Positions 23,631-34,933 of a DNA stretch of 64,000 bases are shown here, in pieces (position 1 is the first letter of the stretch; each line of letters opens with the position of its first letter). The notes under the pieces are model-generated. The model was given only the letters and a program-made list of their open reading frames with translations. It had not been told where the DNA came from and did no database searches. Location of the stretch: positions 3,371,001 to 3,435,000 of the forward strand of contig BRKX01000007.1 of NCBI GenBank assembly GCA_026008535.1. Reading direction: 5' to 3'. Position numbers and translations under genes: made by a program. Source of the DNA: Perilla frutescens. Lineage: Eukaryota; Streptophyta; Magnoliopsida; Lamiales; Lamiaceae.

Positions 23631-24420
23631 CTAGATTCCCCTGATGCACCCATTTTTGGGCCTGTGGAGGTGCTTTCTCCTGTTTCTGGTTGAATTTTTG
23701 TGTCTCTGTGCTCTGTCTGCTTCTACCACAACATGCTCTGTAGCCCCAGCTTCAACCACAACCTCCTCTGTAGCCTCAGTTTCAACCACAACCTCCTCTG
23801 TAGCCCCAGGTTCTACAACAACCGCCTCTGTAGCCTTAGCTTCTACCACAACATGCTCTGTATGCTCCCCATCAGGTTTCCCAATAGACCCTACAATAGG
23901 GACGACATGATCTTCAACCTGTGTTTGTTCTTGAGCTCCCACATCATCTATGTACACTACATCCCCTTCCACTACCCCTTCATTCGATTCAATCAATGTT
24001 TTTAGACCATCTAAATACAACATGAACTCTCTACTTTCATAAGTCGCTATAATGAGCTACCAAGTATCATACTCACACACAACTGGCTTCAGTCTACCAT
24101 TCTCATCCTTGGCATAGAACTTCTTAGCCCCTAAAGTAGCCTATTTGTCCACATAAACCCTCAAAATACTTAAAACACCATTTCCGAGTGTCAAGAAAAT
24201 CAAAAGCAGAATTTGTGCCCTCTAAATATTCAAATACGCCACAGTCATTAAACATCATGCCACCATGCCTAAGCTTCATCGTGTACCAATACTCTACCCC
24301 ACCTATTTTGAAAGGTAAAATTTAAAACTTTCAAAATTCTAAAATCACGCAAAAATGAAAGAAATCGCAAGAAATTTAGGGAAGAAGACTTACGATAAGG
24401 CGGGTGTGGTAGAGCTAAGT
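23631..24420 (-). pseudogene. Mutator-like transposon protein relic (N-terminal PB1-like region)
   Basis: On the minus strand a broken frame reads MKLRHGGMMFNDCGVFEYLEG, then KKFYAKDENGRLKPVVCEYD and MLYLDGLKTLIESNEG. This resembles the N-terminal PB1-like region common ahead of plant MULE transposases. Two in-frame TAG codons (after VYVDK and after EYDTW) precede the open part, 23631-24023. A run of five near-identical 10-residue units of the type VVVEAGATEE follows. No transposase core was found. Its edge abuts the Copia leader. The family call is tentative. Confidence 0.45.
23721..23870 (-). repeat. 30-bp coding minisatellite, 5 units
   Basis: Five units of 30 bp encode VVVEA/P/T-x-ATEE on the minus strand. 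Unit differences are single bases. The complementary reading frames are shadows. Confidence 0.75.
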
Positions 24421-25718
24421 GAATCTTACCCCGTATCATCGTAGCTCACGTTCTCAGTGATAGCTGATTTGTGTATTTAAGGCTTTGGGAATTTGGGGAT
24501 TTTTTCGTTGAGGTTCACGGGTGTTTTTTGAACAGAGGTTGGGTATTTGGGATTAGTTGATTTGGGGATTTTGATTTGAATTAGGTCGAATTAGGTTTAC
24601 TAAAAATCATGTAAGACTTACGTGTAACGGTTCCGTCTGCTTCTAATATTTCCGTCAATTAGTCTGGGACTATTTATGCATATATCTGTCTTTTAGGGTC
24701 ATTTTAGTAGCAAAATATCGAAAAATGACCAAATTAGAAGGTATGGAACTATAATCGGGGGAGGCCATGTCCTATGTGACCATTTTTGCAATTTCTAAGA
24801 ACTAAAAATATAGTGAAAGCAGTTAAATTCACTATAAAAAAATCATCACATATAAATTTGTAGGTGTAATCAATCTATGAAAAATTGAAATATTAACTAT
24901 TACTATGGTGGGTTAAATTGTTTAAAATGTGAATCTATATTCACATTAAATATTTTCTTAATCAAAATTAACAATTGTAAAAATTGAGTTATAATTGTAA
25001 ATAAGACTATTTTAATTTATTTGAAATTTAATCTACGCCTTGGATTAATATATTGGTGTATCAAATTTATATGATTTGATATCAAACATTGAAAGTTAAT
25101 TAACATTCTAAAAGTCGTGCTATAACAGTAAATAAGACAATTTCAATTTATTTGAAATTTGATCTACACTCAAATTAATTAATATATTGGTGGTCTCAAA
25201 TATATTTGGCTTGATATCAAACATTAAAGTTAATATGATCACTCATTTTGACAAGCAATGGTCGATTGATAATTTAAACGTTATGATCAATATTTTTATA
25301 AGACTTTTTTTTATTATTCATTGATAATTAACGTATGGAAACTAATAGTGCTTAAGGAAATATATTATGAATATAGTATATTAGATTAGATTAGATTATT
25401 ACCTTTAACAAAAAATTACTATATTTCCAAAAAAGTTATATATTGTATGACATTATTACCCTTAAAATAGATGTATAATAAGGATATAATAGACAAATCA
25501 AATTTTGTAAAACATGACTCTTTTATTATAGTAGTAGATAGATAGTAGATAGATTTTTATACTTATAATTTTTAACAAATAAAATTATTATATCTCATAA
25601 ATGCATCTTACGAGAGATACTCTAGTCTATTGAAAAAACACAATGATCTAACAAATCCATCTAATAATTGACTGAAAATTAAAAAAATACAATCAGTTTC
25701 AAAAATCCATTTAAATAA
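24421..25718. other. Intergenic DNA downstream of the ankyrin gene
   Basis: No gene seen. It includes a two-copy tandem duplication (about 24975-25225) and AT-rich spacer. This is the 3' flank of the minus-strand ankyrin gene. Confidence 0.5.
24975..25225. repeat. Tandem duplication, two units of about 125 bp
   Basis: Both units share taa-agtaaataagac, aatttatttgaaattt-atctac, attaatatattggtg and tttgatatcaaacatt-aaagttaa. Confidence 0.65.
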
Positions 25719-27490
25719 TTATAACAAGCTATAATCTCCTTTTCTCCAATGGTTCCAAGCTTTCCTTCCCCATCGAGGTAGCCATCTGAGCGCAAACGGC
25801 AGAACGAAAGCAATCGATACAAGAATATAAGCCATACCTTTCTTTTCTTCATTGTCTGAATCTTTGATAATGGAGTTGATTGCAAAACCGTAAGTAAACA
25901 TCATGGAATACAAAGCTATGTGAAGTTCTCTCTGAAATGGAAAGCCCGAAGTCAGATATATAATTATGCAGGTCGATGCAGTGAGGCCTAACGAGTTCGC
26001 AAACAAAAACATCAAATATGTTCCATGCGACCCTAAAATGGATGCTGCCGCAGCTATTCCAGATACGGCCCCCGGAGGCATTTCACTCCTCGGTGGCGGA
26101 GATGGAGATGGAGATGGAGATGGAGATGGAGATGGAGATGGAGATGGAGGTTTGTCAACGATAATTCCATTGGGAGGTTCGATGCCGGCTTGAAAACAAA
26201 CTGTGGCTATGAGTGCTGCCATGACTAGCATAGCGTTGCGTGTGTCGCTGGGAGAGTCTCGTTGCATCTGGAATTTGAAGTAGTTGAACCAGTTCTTTGA
26301 ATCCTGATTATGCTTTGATGATTTCTGAATTCTTTCATAGTGTTTAAACTGCTTTACAGTGGAAGGAATATTACCAGGAGATCTGACCGCACCACCGTTT
26401 TCTAACATTTGGTTGATTTTGATGTCGTATGAGTCTTGAATGTCCAGAATATCTAGTGCTGTTGATCCATCACCGTTTCTTGCATTCACATCTATTTTTC
26501 CTCTGCTACTGTTATTTTTGGAGAGTAGAACATATATGCACTGCAAAATAGAGGAAATATATTGGTAGTAGTTAGAAAGAAAAACATTAATCAAGGCTGA
26601 ATCAAGCATAAATAATGGCTCGAGCTGCTCCCACGGCCGGAAATTGAACTGTCACAACCTCATAGCTGGTCCAGACAAGGAAAATTCGATTGTTTAATTA
26701 AGACAAAGCATTGCGATAGTTCCGTGGATGCTTATGTAATGTGATTTATGCCCTGTATTATAAATGTTAGAGGAGGTTTCAGCCCGATTGGCATCTCTAA
26801 TAAATCAATAGCGTTAATTTGGAGATGATAAAAGTAGAAAAAAAGGAAGTATAAAATATAATGTAAAGAAAGAAGGATGAATAGTTGTGTGTAGTTTACC
26901 GCGTATTGCTTCGTTAGAACAGCAACATGCAGTACTGTATTTCCTTCCTGGTCTCCCATGTTCATCATCGATTCCTTGTTCAGCCCCTCCACCCATTTCA
27001 GCAAAGCAATAAACGCATCAAATTGGTGATTCTTCACAGCAAGATGAAGGGCGGTCTCTTCATGAACTGTCATATCTTCAATCGAATCTGGACACGAATT
27101 CAGCAGTACATCTATTACATCAATTCTCCCCTTCATGGCAGCATAATGAAGTGCAGTTTTTCCATCTTTGCCTTTGAGCATGCATAAATTTTTGTTAAAG
27201 CTCAAAATTTCTTCCACGATCACCAAATCTCCCATGATCACAGCTATATCTAAAGGTCGAAATCCATCCTTGTCCATCTCTCCAGCAACATCGGGATCAA
27301 TCTTCATGAGCTCATGCACGAAACTCGCCTGCCTGCATTTTGTTGCGTGATGCAGAAGAGATTCTCCGAGAGATTTGAGTTTGAAATCAGCAAGAATTGC
27401 TGGATTCTCCTTCACCATATTCTCAAGAATGTCCAGTTTTCCATGGCGAGCTGCTTCTTCCAGTAGCAATATTTTGGTATCCATTTCCAA
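25719..27490 (-). CDS. Ankyrin-repeat PGG-domain membrane protein (ACD6/ITN1-like)
   Basis: Two exons, 27490-26900 and 26540-25719, join in phase 0 (donor GCG/GTAAAC, acceptor TTTTGCAG) to give 470 residues. Residues about 45-245 hold five to six ankyrin repeats (GKTALHYAAMKGRIDVIDVLL, EETALHLAVKNH, EGNTVLHVAV, GDGSTALDIL). The C-terminus is a PGG domain starting DTRNAMLVMAALIATVCFQAG, with four hydrophobic segments near 300-318, 370-394, 405-422 and 433-450. Family members are plasma-membrane proteins linked to salicylic-acid defence and cell death or to salt response. Odd features: the usual PPGG is PPNG, and the loop after the first membrane segment has (SP)n encoded by a GGAGAT microsatellite. 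If the 359-bp intron were retained, translation would end at 252 residues. Confidence 0.85.
26098..26150 (-). repeat. Hexanucleotide microsatellite encoding Ser-Pro repeats
   Basis: About eight GGAGAT units within the ankyrin gene's second exon encode alternating Pro-Ser in the loop between membrane segments 1 and 2. Length changes by whole units would keep the frame. Confidence 0.9.
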
Positions 27491-28439
27491 GATATTTGGG
27501 GTTTTTTTTTTGAAAAAAAATAAATGAATTATTTGATCAACAAGGTGTTTGTCAATTGTGTGTGCACAAAGTTTGATTTATTAGACTGGTGTTCTTGTTG
27601 TCTTGACTGAGTAAGTTTCATGAAAAATGGCTATTATGAGATCAGCTAGTCTTATATTTAACGAGATTATATATGTTACAAAGCCTTTGGTGGTGGTGGG
27701 CCCTCTCTCATTATTCATTAATAAATAATAAAAATAAGTTAGAAGTCAGAACAAGTCGACAGCCGGACTAGTGCCTAGCGAATTCTACAACCCTTTAAAA
27801 GGAGGAATTCTACCCTACATGTTGGAACCTGTGCCATGTGGCATTAAATCTATTGTGACAGTTGGGACGGTACTCGGAAGATAGGCAAGAATTCCCCTGT
27901 TAAGCAAATTGCCTACATAATTTGTGTTGGTAGATCAGACTTTCAAGTCAACTTGACAAGTCTTTCCAGGTCGATATAAACCAATATATATACACCGTGT
28001 GTACAAGATTGTCAAAAGATGCGTGTTTAAATTTTCAAGTCAACTTGACAAGTCTTTATAGTTAACGTGATTAAATTTTCTACATTTAATTTTCAGACAA
28101 GATTGTCAAAAGATGCGTGTTTCTTGGAATGAAGTGTCACATTCTCTTGTATATATCACACCACCGTTTAACATCATCTTCCTCCCTACACATGCTTGAA
28201 TCTTGATAAATTAGGTATACAATTTGTGATCGAATCCTTACTCTTTTTTGCACCTGCAGTATACTGAATTTACTCTTGGTGGTTAACATAGAATTGACAG
28301 CCCACCTTATTTTATTCGCTTCTTATTTTATGTTATTGGCTATATGTTCAAGCCCTCCCGCTACAAAATTATGTTATAGTTTATCCTATTTTTATTTAGT
28401 ATATTTTGTTGGCAAACACTTGCATGCATCATTATACAA
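27491..28439 (-). promoter_or_regulatory. Upstream region of the ankyrin gene
   Basis: A candidate TATA box (TTAAATATAAG on the minus strand, about 27652-27663) lies about 165 bp before the start codon. Further out, about 450-630 bp upstream, is a duplicated module containing TTGAC cores (27941-28122). The rest is unremarkable AT-rich DNA. Confidence 0.4.
27941..28122. repeat. Duplicated 93-bp module with TTGAC (W-box-like) cores
   Basis: The block tcaagtcaacttgacaag is present at about 27943 and 28035, and acaagattgtcaaaagatgc at about 28002 and 28097, in the same order. Thus a module of about 93 bp is duplicated. The first block is partly palindromic and carries TTGAC on both strands, the core bound by WRKY factors. 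Confidence 0.7.
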
Positions 28440-28690
28440 ATAACACTATATGAGACGGGTCAGTCAAACCCACTTTTGGCCCGGTCAACACGGGTCAACC
28501 TGCGGTTTGACCCGGTCAACGCGGGTCAACCCATAAAAAAAAACCTGTCCAAAGTGAGTACCAACCTTTCTATTAAAAAGTACCACATAACATTCGAAAA
28601 GTACCATCTGTATCATTAAAAAGTAAGGGTCTGCTAGTTATTTTATATAAGTTTATTTAGTTCAAATTTTGATTTTTTTTTTTTCAGTTT
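28440..28690 (+). repeat. Dispersed repeat, copy 2
   Basis: This copy matches 6236-6422. It begins with a cluster of gggtcaac/gtcaaccc words (28456-28530) arranged in both orientations and continues attaaaaagtacc, attaaaaagtaaggg and agtttatttagttcaaa. Confidence 0.6.
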
Positions 28691-29454
28691 TTATATTGTA
28701 TGTGTTGAGATTAATCTAAAACAATCATCATTCCAAGAATTTGCAACGGAAAGCAAAACACGAGTTTGGTAAAATAAAAAGTACCATGTGGTAAGGAGAA
28801 AAGTATTAAGTACGATAAAGAAATGTATCAACCTAAGATTAATACTATAATCATTCCAACTACAATAAAAAGTACCATGTGCCACGTGGCACGCCCGTGT
28901 GGGGCCACGTGGCCGCCTGAAATAGGCGAAAATAACCGCTGTTGCACGCAAGTCTACCTCTATTTTGTTTGATTTAGATTAAATTCAAAATTAAATGTAT
29001 GATATAATAAATCAATATTCCATATTATTCTATGATTTAAAGTGGTCCTTTAAATCCTATAATAACTCTTATAATTTTCATCTATTTGCTTATGGCATTT
29101 ATTTGTGCGATCAATGACTCCGATATATTTTAAGTTAAGATCCCGTTCGACCTTTAAGCAACGTCATGCTACGCTTTTATTTTAGGGACTCAATCCCTAG
29201 ATCATTCTTTATGTTATAGTATATCGTAGAACATTAATATGCTACTAAGAAATATTTCTTATGTATAAGTTCTAACATGAGACACGTCTAGTACTATTAT
29301 TAAGGCTAAACTTGTATTAAAGCATAACCAATTAAACCAAATTGGGGCTACCAATCTAGTGCATATTTATTGCTTTCATTAAATCCGTCACTAATTTTCT
29401 GACAATGGATTTCAAGAATATTTTGTTTCCATCATTAATTATGTTGTTAAATTA
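28691..29454. other. Intergenic DNA, nothing recognised
   Basis: AT-rich and non-coding. Several aaaagtaccat words continue the style of the preceding repeat. Confidence 0.45.
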
Positions 29455-30271
29455 CACTTTGATACTTATATTTTGGTCACTTTTTTTTTAAAATTACCTA
29501 TTTTTTCAAAATTAACAAAATAGTTCCGTTGTGAACCTGACATTTATATCAATATGACAGGTGTTGAGGAGTTTGGAAAAACAATTAGGAGTTAGGAGGA
29601 GATGGAGAAGAAGCTGAAGAATGTTGGCGGAGAAGAAGAGTGAAATACTGATTTTTAGGTTAAACCGTTAAACACTCGATTTGGGGAATTAATTGTTAGT
29701 TTGCCAAAGTAGATATATCTGAATCAGGTGAGGCTGCTTGTTTTGGCATTTATTTAATTAAGTTATTTTCTATTCCAAAAGTGTCCCAATAAATTATTAG
29801 TGAGGCTCATTTCGATCTTAGGGTTTATTTTGATTTTTATGACGTAAGGTATAAATACTTTGTAATTTCATGGAAAAGGCAAGAAGAAAATTACTCAAGG
29901 TTTCTCCCTTCTCATTCTTTTTCCATCTAAATTCTTCTCAACTTCTCTCATTTCTACTATTCAAATACCATCAAAATTTGATTACTAAAATGTCTAAATT
30001 TCCGGGAATCACAAGTTCCCATTTTTTCAAAATTTTTGCAAAACTAACATTTAATCAATTTTACATCCTGAAAATCGTACGCAATTGATTGTATTTTAGT
30101 ATTTTTTTGATTGGAGGGATTTGTCTACGTGGCCGGGGAAATGGAATATTAAAATATAACCAATTACGTAATATTTTCGAGCTGTAAAATTGATTAAATA
30201 TTAGTTTTGCAAAATTTTAAAAAAGAGTGGGTCAGTTTTTAAAAAAAGCCAAAAATGTAAGTATCAAAGTG
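29455..30271. mobile_element. Foldback/TIR element
   Basis: The left end cactttgatacttatatttt is mirrored by aaaatgtaagtatcaaagtg at the right. A second, longer inverted pair (about 30020-30105 and 30140-30230, centred on tgcaaaactaa/ttagttttgca and taatcaatttta/taaaattgatta) lies inside and could fold into a hairpin. No clear TSD was found. It is non-coding; the ORF at 29870-30088 is incidental. The 370 bp after it, up to 30641, hold AT-rich spacer. Confidence 0.5.
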
Positions 30272-30641
30272 AGGATGTGATTTTCTATTCCAAATTTGGT
30301 GATTCGTATTCCACGATCAAATTTACAAGATTAATAATAGATATTTTAAAAATAAAAAATAATTATAACATAATCAACTTAGTCACATTTATCAACATAC
30401 AAAAGATTGAAATTTAAAAAATTATAAATCATACTTTTAAAATAATCAACCATAATAATCATTTCTTTGAAAATTAAATATTAAAAAATAATTATAAACC
30501 CTAATTTGGTGGGATGAAACTTAAAAAATAATCATAAAACTAAACTAAAAATAATAAATTAAAATTGACGAAAAATAGAAGAAAAATTAATAAATTTGAT
30601 CGGAAAACACATGTTAGAACACCAAATTTAGAATATAGGAT

Positions 30642-32200
30642 TGTTCGGTATTTATTTAACCTAACTGCAAGTGCACAGTGAGGTTTATAGTGTAGCGGTG
30701 AACAAGAGTATCGTATCCACAGAGATTTAATATTTAACTAACTAAGTACTAGAACTTAACTCCTAAATGCTATCTAGACAATCGATTAAAGAGCTTTGAA
30801 CTAATTAAAATACTTAAACATATAATATAAATGGAAACACAGAGAAGAAAGAGTAAAGATGAAACAACGGAGAAAGACAAATTCTAGAGTTGGAGAATCC
30901 TTATCTAATCCATTTATTTAATTGTTTCATCATACACCTATGTAGGGACTTAAATCTAGCTAGAACAACCACAATTATACCTTAAACTTTCTCTCGAAGT
31001 GCCTAAAGTGTGGATCACACAACTAGTATTAACGTCTCCGTTCAATGCCTAGCATGCAACTCCTAATGGCTCCCAGGGTCTATTGTTCTCTCAATTAACC
31101 TCAACCCTCTCGAGTGCTATTGATTAATGAGTTAATTACTCCAGATCACGTGTTAAAACTCCTCTCTCGATTTATGAATTAACACATCAAATTGTATCAT
31201 TTAGTGATCAGTTAAACAATACAGATAAAAACAAGAGTAATCAAAGATCAAGATAAAGTCATAGGAAATATGATAAAACCAATAAAATAAACTTCATAAA
31301 TAATTCATCATTCAACCCTAGAAAACTAGGGTTTAGCTATCCATATAAATATAGAAAACTAAAATCCAACAAGAAACCATGTCCAAGATAAATAAAGATA
31401 AATAAAACCCGGAAGTAATTATTCTGTCTCTATTCTTGCTTGGCTTGAATCTCTTGGTCTTGCTCTCCGTGTTCTTCTCTGCAACTCTCTATCTCTGTGT
31501 TTAAGAGAGGAATATGGTGTGTGTTCTTGTGGTTTTTGGAGTTATGGTAGGGTTTTGATATCCCAATTTTCGTGTTTGAGGAGGTATATATAGTGTTGGA
31601 AGTATCCCAGTTGAAAAAGGAAAGAAAACGGGCCAAAATAGGCCAAAAATCGGACTCCTAGGGCTTCACTCGCGACCTCGCTCTCGACCTAGTCACCCGC
31701 GACTCGGGTCGTGAATCCACGTGGCAATACGTGGCATGACGTGGCGGTGATGTGGCAGAAAATTCGCGACCAACCTTGAAATTCGCGACCGGGTCGCGAA
31801 TAAAACAAAGGAGACCCCCTCTCTGTCGCGAACGTATAGTAAAATGGAAAGAAGGAGATTCGCGACCAGATTCGCGACCCCCCCGGTCGCGAGTCCGGTC
31901 GCGAATATATTTCAGCTCCGGCAGCCTCTCACTGTTTTGCTTCGTTCTCACTCGTTTCTCGTCCGATTGACCTGATTCTTTTTGCAACGCGTTCCTAACT
32001 TGATTTACCATCTTTCTAGGGTGTTCCCACACTCATTTGAGGTCCACACAAAAATGGCATTAATTCCCTTCACAATGAACAAACACGTGACATTGCACAA
32101 AACATTGGAAACTATGCAAAACTCAACACTTCATGCATGCAATGCCCATCAAATACCACTCAAATGTACCTCAAAATACATGTAAAATATGATGTTATCA
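30642..32200 (-). repeat. 3' LTR of the non-autonomous Athila relative
   Basis: On the minus strand it begins TGATAACATC and ends ACCGAACA. A TATA-like ctatatatacc (about 31583-31594) sits downstream of a tcgcgacc-rich array (31670-31910), so the array is in U3. The 68- and 124-codon ORFs here are incidental. Confidence 0.85.
31670..31910. repeat. CpG-rich tcgcgacc array in LTR U3
   Basis: Clustered tcgcgacc/ggtcgcga words, repeated at 35960-36200 in the partner LTR. It stands out in an otherwise AT-rich element and lies upstream of the TATA-like motif in the sense direction. Confidence 0.75.
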
Positions 32201-33495
32201 ACTCCCCTAAACTTAAAACATTGTTTGTCCCCAAACAAAGAACAAAACCAAACATGGAATTCAAACAATACATAACTTCACAATTTATAATCTAGCATCT
32301 ACAACCTCAAAAATCTAATCGGGAAAAGACATGAACAAGCACAACACTCAAATCATGAACACATGCAATATATTTCAACGAACAAGTATTAGGCCAATGA
32401 TCCTCACCGGTGTGTGTTTCGCTCAAAACACTCAAAGTGTGATAAAATAAGGGTAAGCACTCATCGAAACATTGAACTATACACTTGATCTACCATAAGC
32501 TTGCATGAAATTTCAACTCTCCACTGACAAACAAATGTGCTCAAAATTAAGATCAAATAGGACTTTATTAAGGTTGTAATGTACGCTCGGGTTAAGGTTA
32601 GGAATATTTGGCTCAAGTGACTCAACAATTGCAATACAATCCACCACTTTTACTTTCTACTCCCACTACTTATCACATTCAATTACTAGTTGGAATTTTT
32701 CCAACTTTCTCCTACACCACCTTATGTCATCCATATTTTTTTTCTTTCTTTCAACTCATGGACCTTTGGTCTCTTTTCTTTATTTCTTTTCATTGGCACT
32801 TTTCACATTTTTTTTTCTTTTTTGTGCTCTTTTCATTTTTTTTTCTTCTTTTCAACACTCACAAAGCATTTTTTTTGTGCACCAACAAAAATTCACCAAT
32901 TATCACCATTTTTTCCATCTCAACTCCATAATTCCTCACCCTTCTTCCTATTTCTCCACAAGAATCAACAAATGACATCCCAAATAGGCTTCCAAAGAAA
33001 AGACAATTAGGCACAAGAGGGCTCGCAAGGGAATATAATGAATCTAGGACACTGTATGGGATAAATGGCTAAAGAAAAGTGGCCTACTATCATCTCCTAT
33101 TTTCAAGCACAGAAACTCAATCTCAAGTAAGACAACATGCAAGTTCTAGAGAAACAAGTGCATAGACAACCAACACACGAGAACAAAAATTAAGACAATA
33201 GTCTTATAGGCTCAAAATCTCACAGCTCAACATTGGCCAAAATAAAGCTCGAAAATCTCCAAAACACATGTTCATTCAAATCATGCTATACATGCTCAAA
33301 TCATCCCCAATCAAATATCTCAATTATAAGTACTAAACCATAAACCATAAAGCATATATCATCAAAATCCCAAGTAAAATTCAAAACCAAAATTCAAAAT
33401 AATTTTCAACTATCCGAAAATAAAACCAAAACAAAACAAGTAAAACAGGTAAAAACACAAAAAAAACAATAAAGGTCTAGACACTACAAGCATAC

Positions 33496-33635
33496 ATCCC
33501 CCCAAACTTATTCAAATCCACGGGATGGAATAAGTTTGCAAAAATGCATGTAGGTGTCGTCGACCACTTACAACGATCACATGAATGTCCGGTTGGGTTC
33601 AACATCCTCCCCCAAACTTGTCGACAGACAAGTTG
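33496..33635 (-). other. Hairpin plus polypurine module(s)
   Basis: CAAACTTATTC (33503-33513) pairs perfectly with GAATAAGTTTG (33528-33538) around a 14-nt loop. On the sense strand it is followed at once by a G-run. A second, shorter hairpin (aacttgtc/gacaagtt, about 33615-33634) also adjoins a G-run. Homologous hairpins occur at 60428-60461 and 54791-54834. Confidence 0.6.
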
Positions 33636-33811
33636 ATCAAATTGCTATCTCCCAAAATACAACATCCAAGTGTACTTTACCTGCAAAACTCAGAAACAGA
33701 AGTGAAAAAAAAACATAAATAATAAAAACAAAAGAAAAAGAAACTAAAACATTGGGTTGCCTCCCAACAAGCGCTTAGTTTAACGTCTTCAGCCAGACGA
33801 CCTATTTGAAA

Positions 33812-34630
33812 TCACGGATCCGCCAGCTGGACGGCGGCCATTGTCTTTTGGTGCTCAGAGCTAGAATGCACTTTTCTTCGGCTAATCTTCATCATATCCT
33901 TTTCTTTCCCATCTTTCCAAGTGTAGAATTTACCATTCTTCTTTGGAATATCCTGCAGCACAAAACTCTCATCACAAGGATTAAAATACTCCAAATTAGA
34001 AAAGATCTCATAAGAAGAATTTAAATTAGGAGTAGAAAAAGAATATGGCAGCGACTGAGACTCCCTCATTGTCTGGTTAGCTGGTAATGTCTTTGAGCTT
34101 ATGACATTGCAGGTCGCCAGCATTTTCCCCGTCTCATACTCCCCCATCGTCCATTTACTTTCAGAAAATGATAGAGAAGTGGCTGGAAGGACTATAGGAG
34201 CTGGTGCAGATGGTATGTTTGGAGAAGTTACATCCATTGCAGACGTCTGCACTTCCCTTGGCTCCCCCAAACTGTCTTCCGGGATCTCTTCAGTTTTATC
34301 ATCTCCAAGGAGCAAATAAGGGCTTGCATTTGTAGTTCTCAGAAGTTGGGCAGGTTGTCGTTGGCATTCAATGACGTGAGATAATTGTCGCATTTGGATC
34401 TCTATTATCTTAAGTTGTGTGTCCATGGTTCCAATTATGCTTTCTAACTTCTCACATCGAGCTTCCGTCTCCCCCATGTACTTCTCAGTTCTCTCCATAA
34501 ATGCCATTAGCAACTCATCCATGTTGGGTGTATTACCTTGGTGGTAAAGACCGCCACCTTTGTAAATATTCCCAAAATTCCTTGGAATTATGTGGTTCAC
34601 ACTTTCCCAAGGTTGAATCATGCATGCCAC
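33812..34630 (-). CDS. Gag-derived ORF of the non-autonomous element
   Basis: An ORF of 272 residues. Residues about 35-90 (MDELLMAFMERTEKYMGETE, then LESIIGTMDTQLKIIEIQMR) match the coiled-coil segment of the complete Athila gag at about 47265-47430 (LEELMMAFMGKTDKYMVESQ). The remainder is not recognised and lacks zinc knuckle, protease and RT. The open frame after the loss of pol suggests it may still be translated, perhaps to co-assemble with a helper's gag. That role is inference. Confidence 0.6.
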   Translation of the reverse strand: MACMIQPWESVNHIIPRNFGNIYKGGGLYHQGNTPNMDELLMAFMERTEKYMGETEARCEKLESIIGTMDTQLKIIEIQMRQLSHVIECQRQPAQLLRTTNASPYLLLGDDKTEEIPEDSLGEPREVQTSAMDVTSPNIPSAPAPIVLPATSLSFSESKWTMGEYETGKMLATCNVISSKTLPANQTMRESQSLPYSFSTPNLNSSYEIFSNLEYFNPCDESFVLQDIPKKNGKFYTWKDGKEKDMMKISRRKVHSSSEHQKTMAAVQLADP

Positions 34631-34910
34631 GGATCTTGATTGGATGAGGGCATCAAATTTGCTGACTGTTGAAGTTAGGGTAGACAGCTATGTTGCCAAT
34701 CTCGAGATGGGGTTTATCTCGTGAATCTCTGCAGCATCTCTCCGATTCCGGAATTGATAGTCTCCATGCCACAGATAACTGCTGGTAGCCATGTCTCACA
34801 CTCCTACAAACACCAAAAGACACTGAATGAAAAAAAAAAACAAAATAAATAAAAAAAATCTAAATTAGCACAAGAAATTTTATTCTAATATTAGAAATTA
34901 AAAATTAAAT

Positions 34911-34927
34911 CCCCGGCAACGGCGCCA
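34911..34927 (-). promoter_or_regulatory. Primer-binding site, tRNA-Asp
   Basis: On the minus strand TGGCGCCGTTGCCGGGG follows the 5' LTR after the 6-nt spacer agtttt. It is complementary to the 3' end of plant tRNA-Asp(GUC). Confidence 0.85.
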
Positions 34928-34933
34928 AAAACT

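Noticed and set aside
23644..24005. Plus-strand Thr/Ser-rich ORFs
   Set aside because: Complements of the minus-strand 30-bp coding repeat; the minus frame has family-like motifs on both sides of the repeat.
31658..32032. ORFs of 72-124 codons in LTR CpG arrays (also 36044-36355, 42860-43522, 56266-56732, 58551-58893, 61655-62014)
   Set aside because: Open in several frames because of Arg/Ala-rich gcgcga repeats; no conserved motif; they lie in LTRs.
32608..33010. Overlapping Phe/Ser-rich ORFs of 83-107 codons
   Set aside because: Products of T-rich DNA in the Athila relative, opposite to its sense strand; three frames are open at once.
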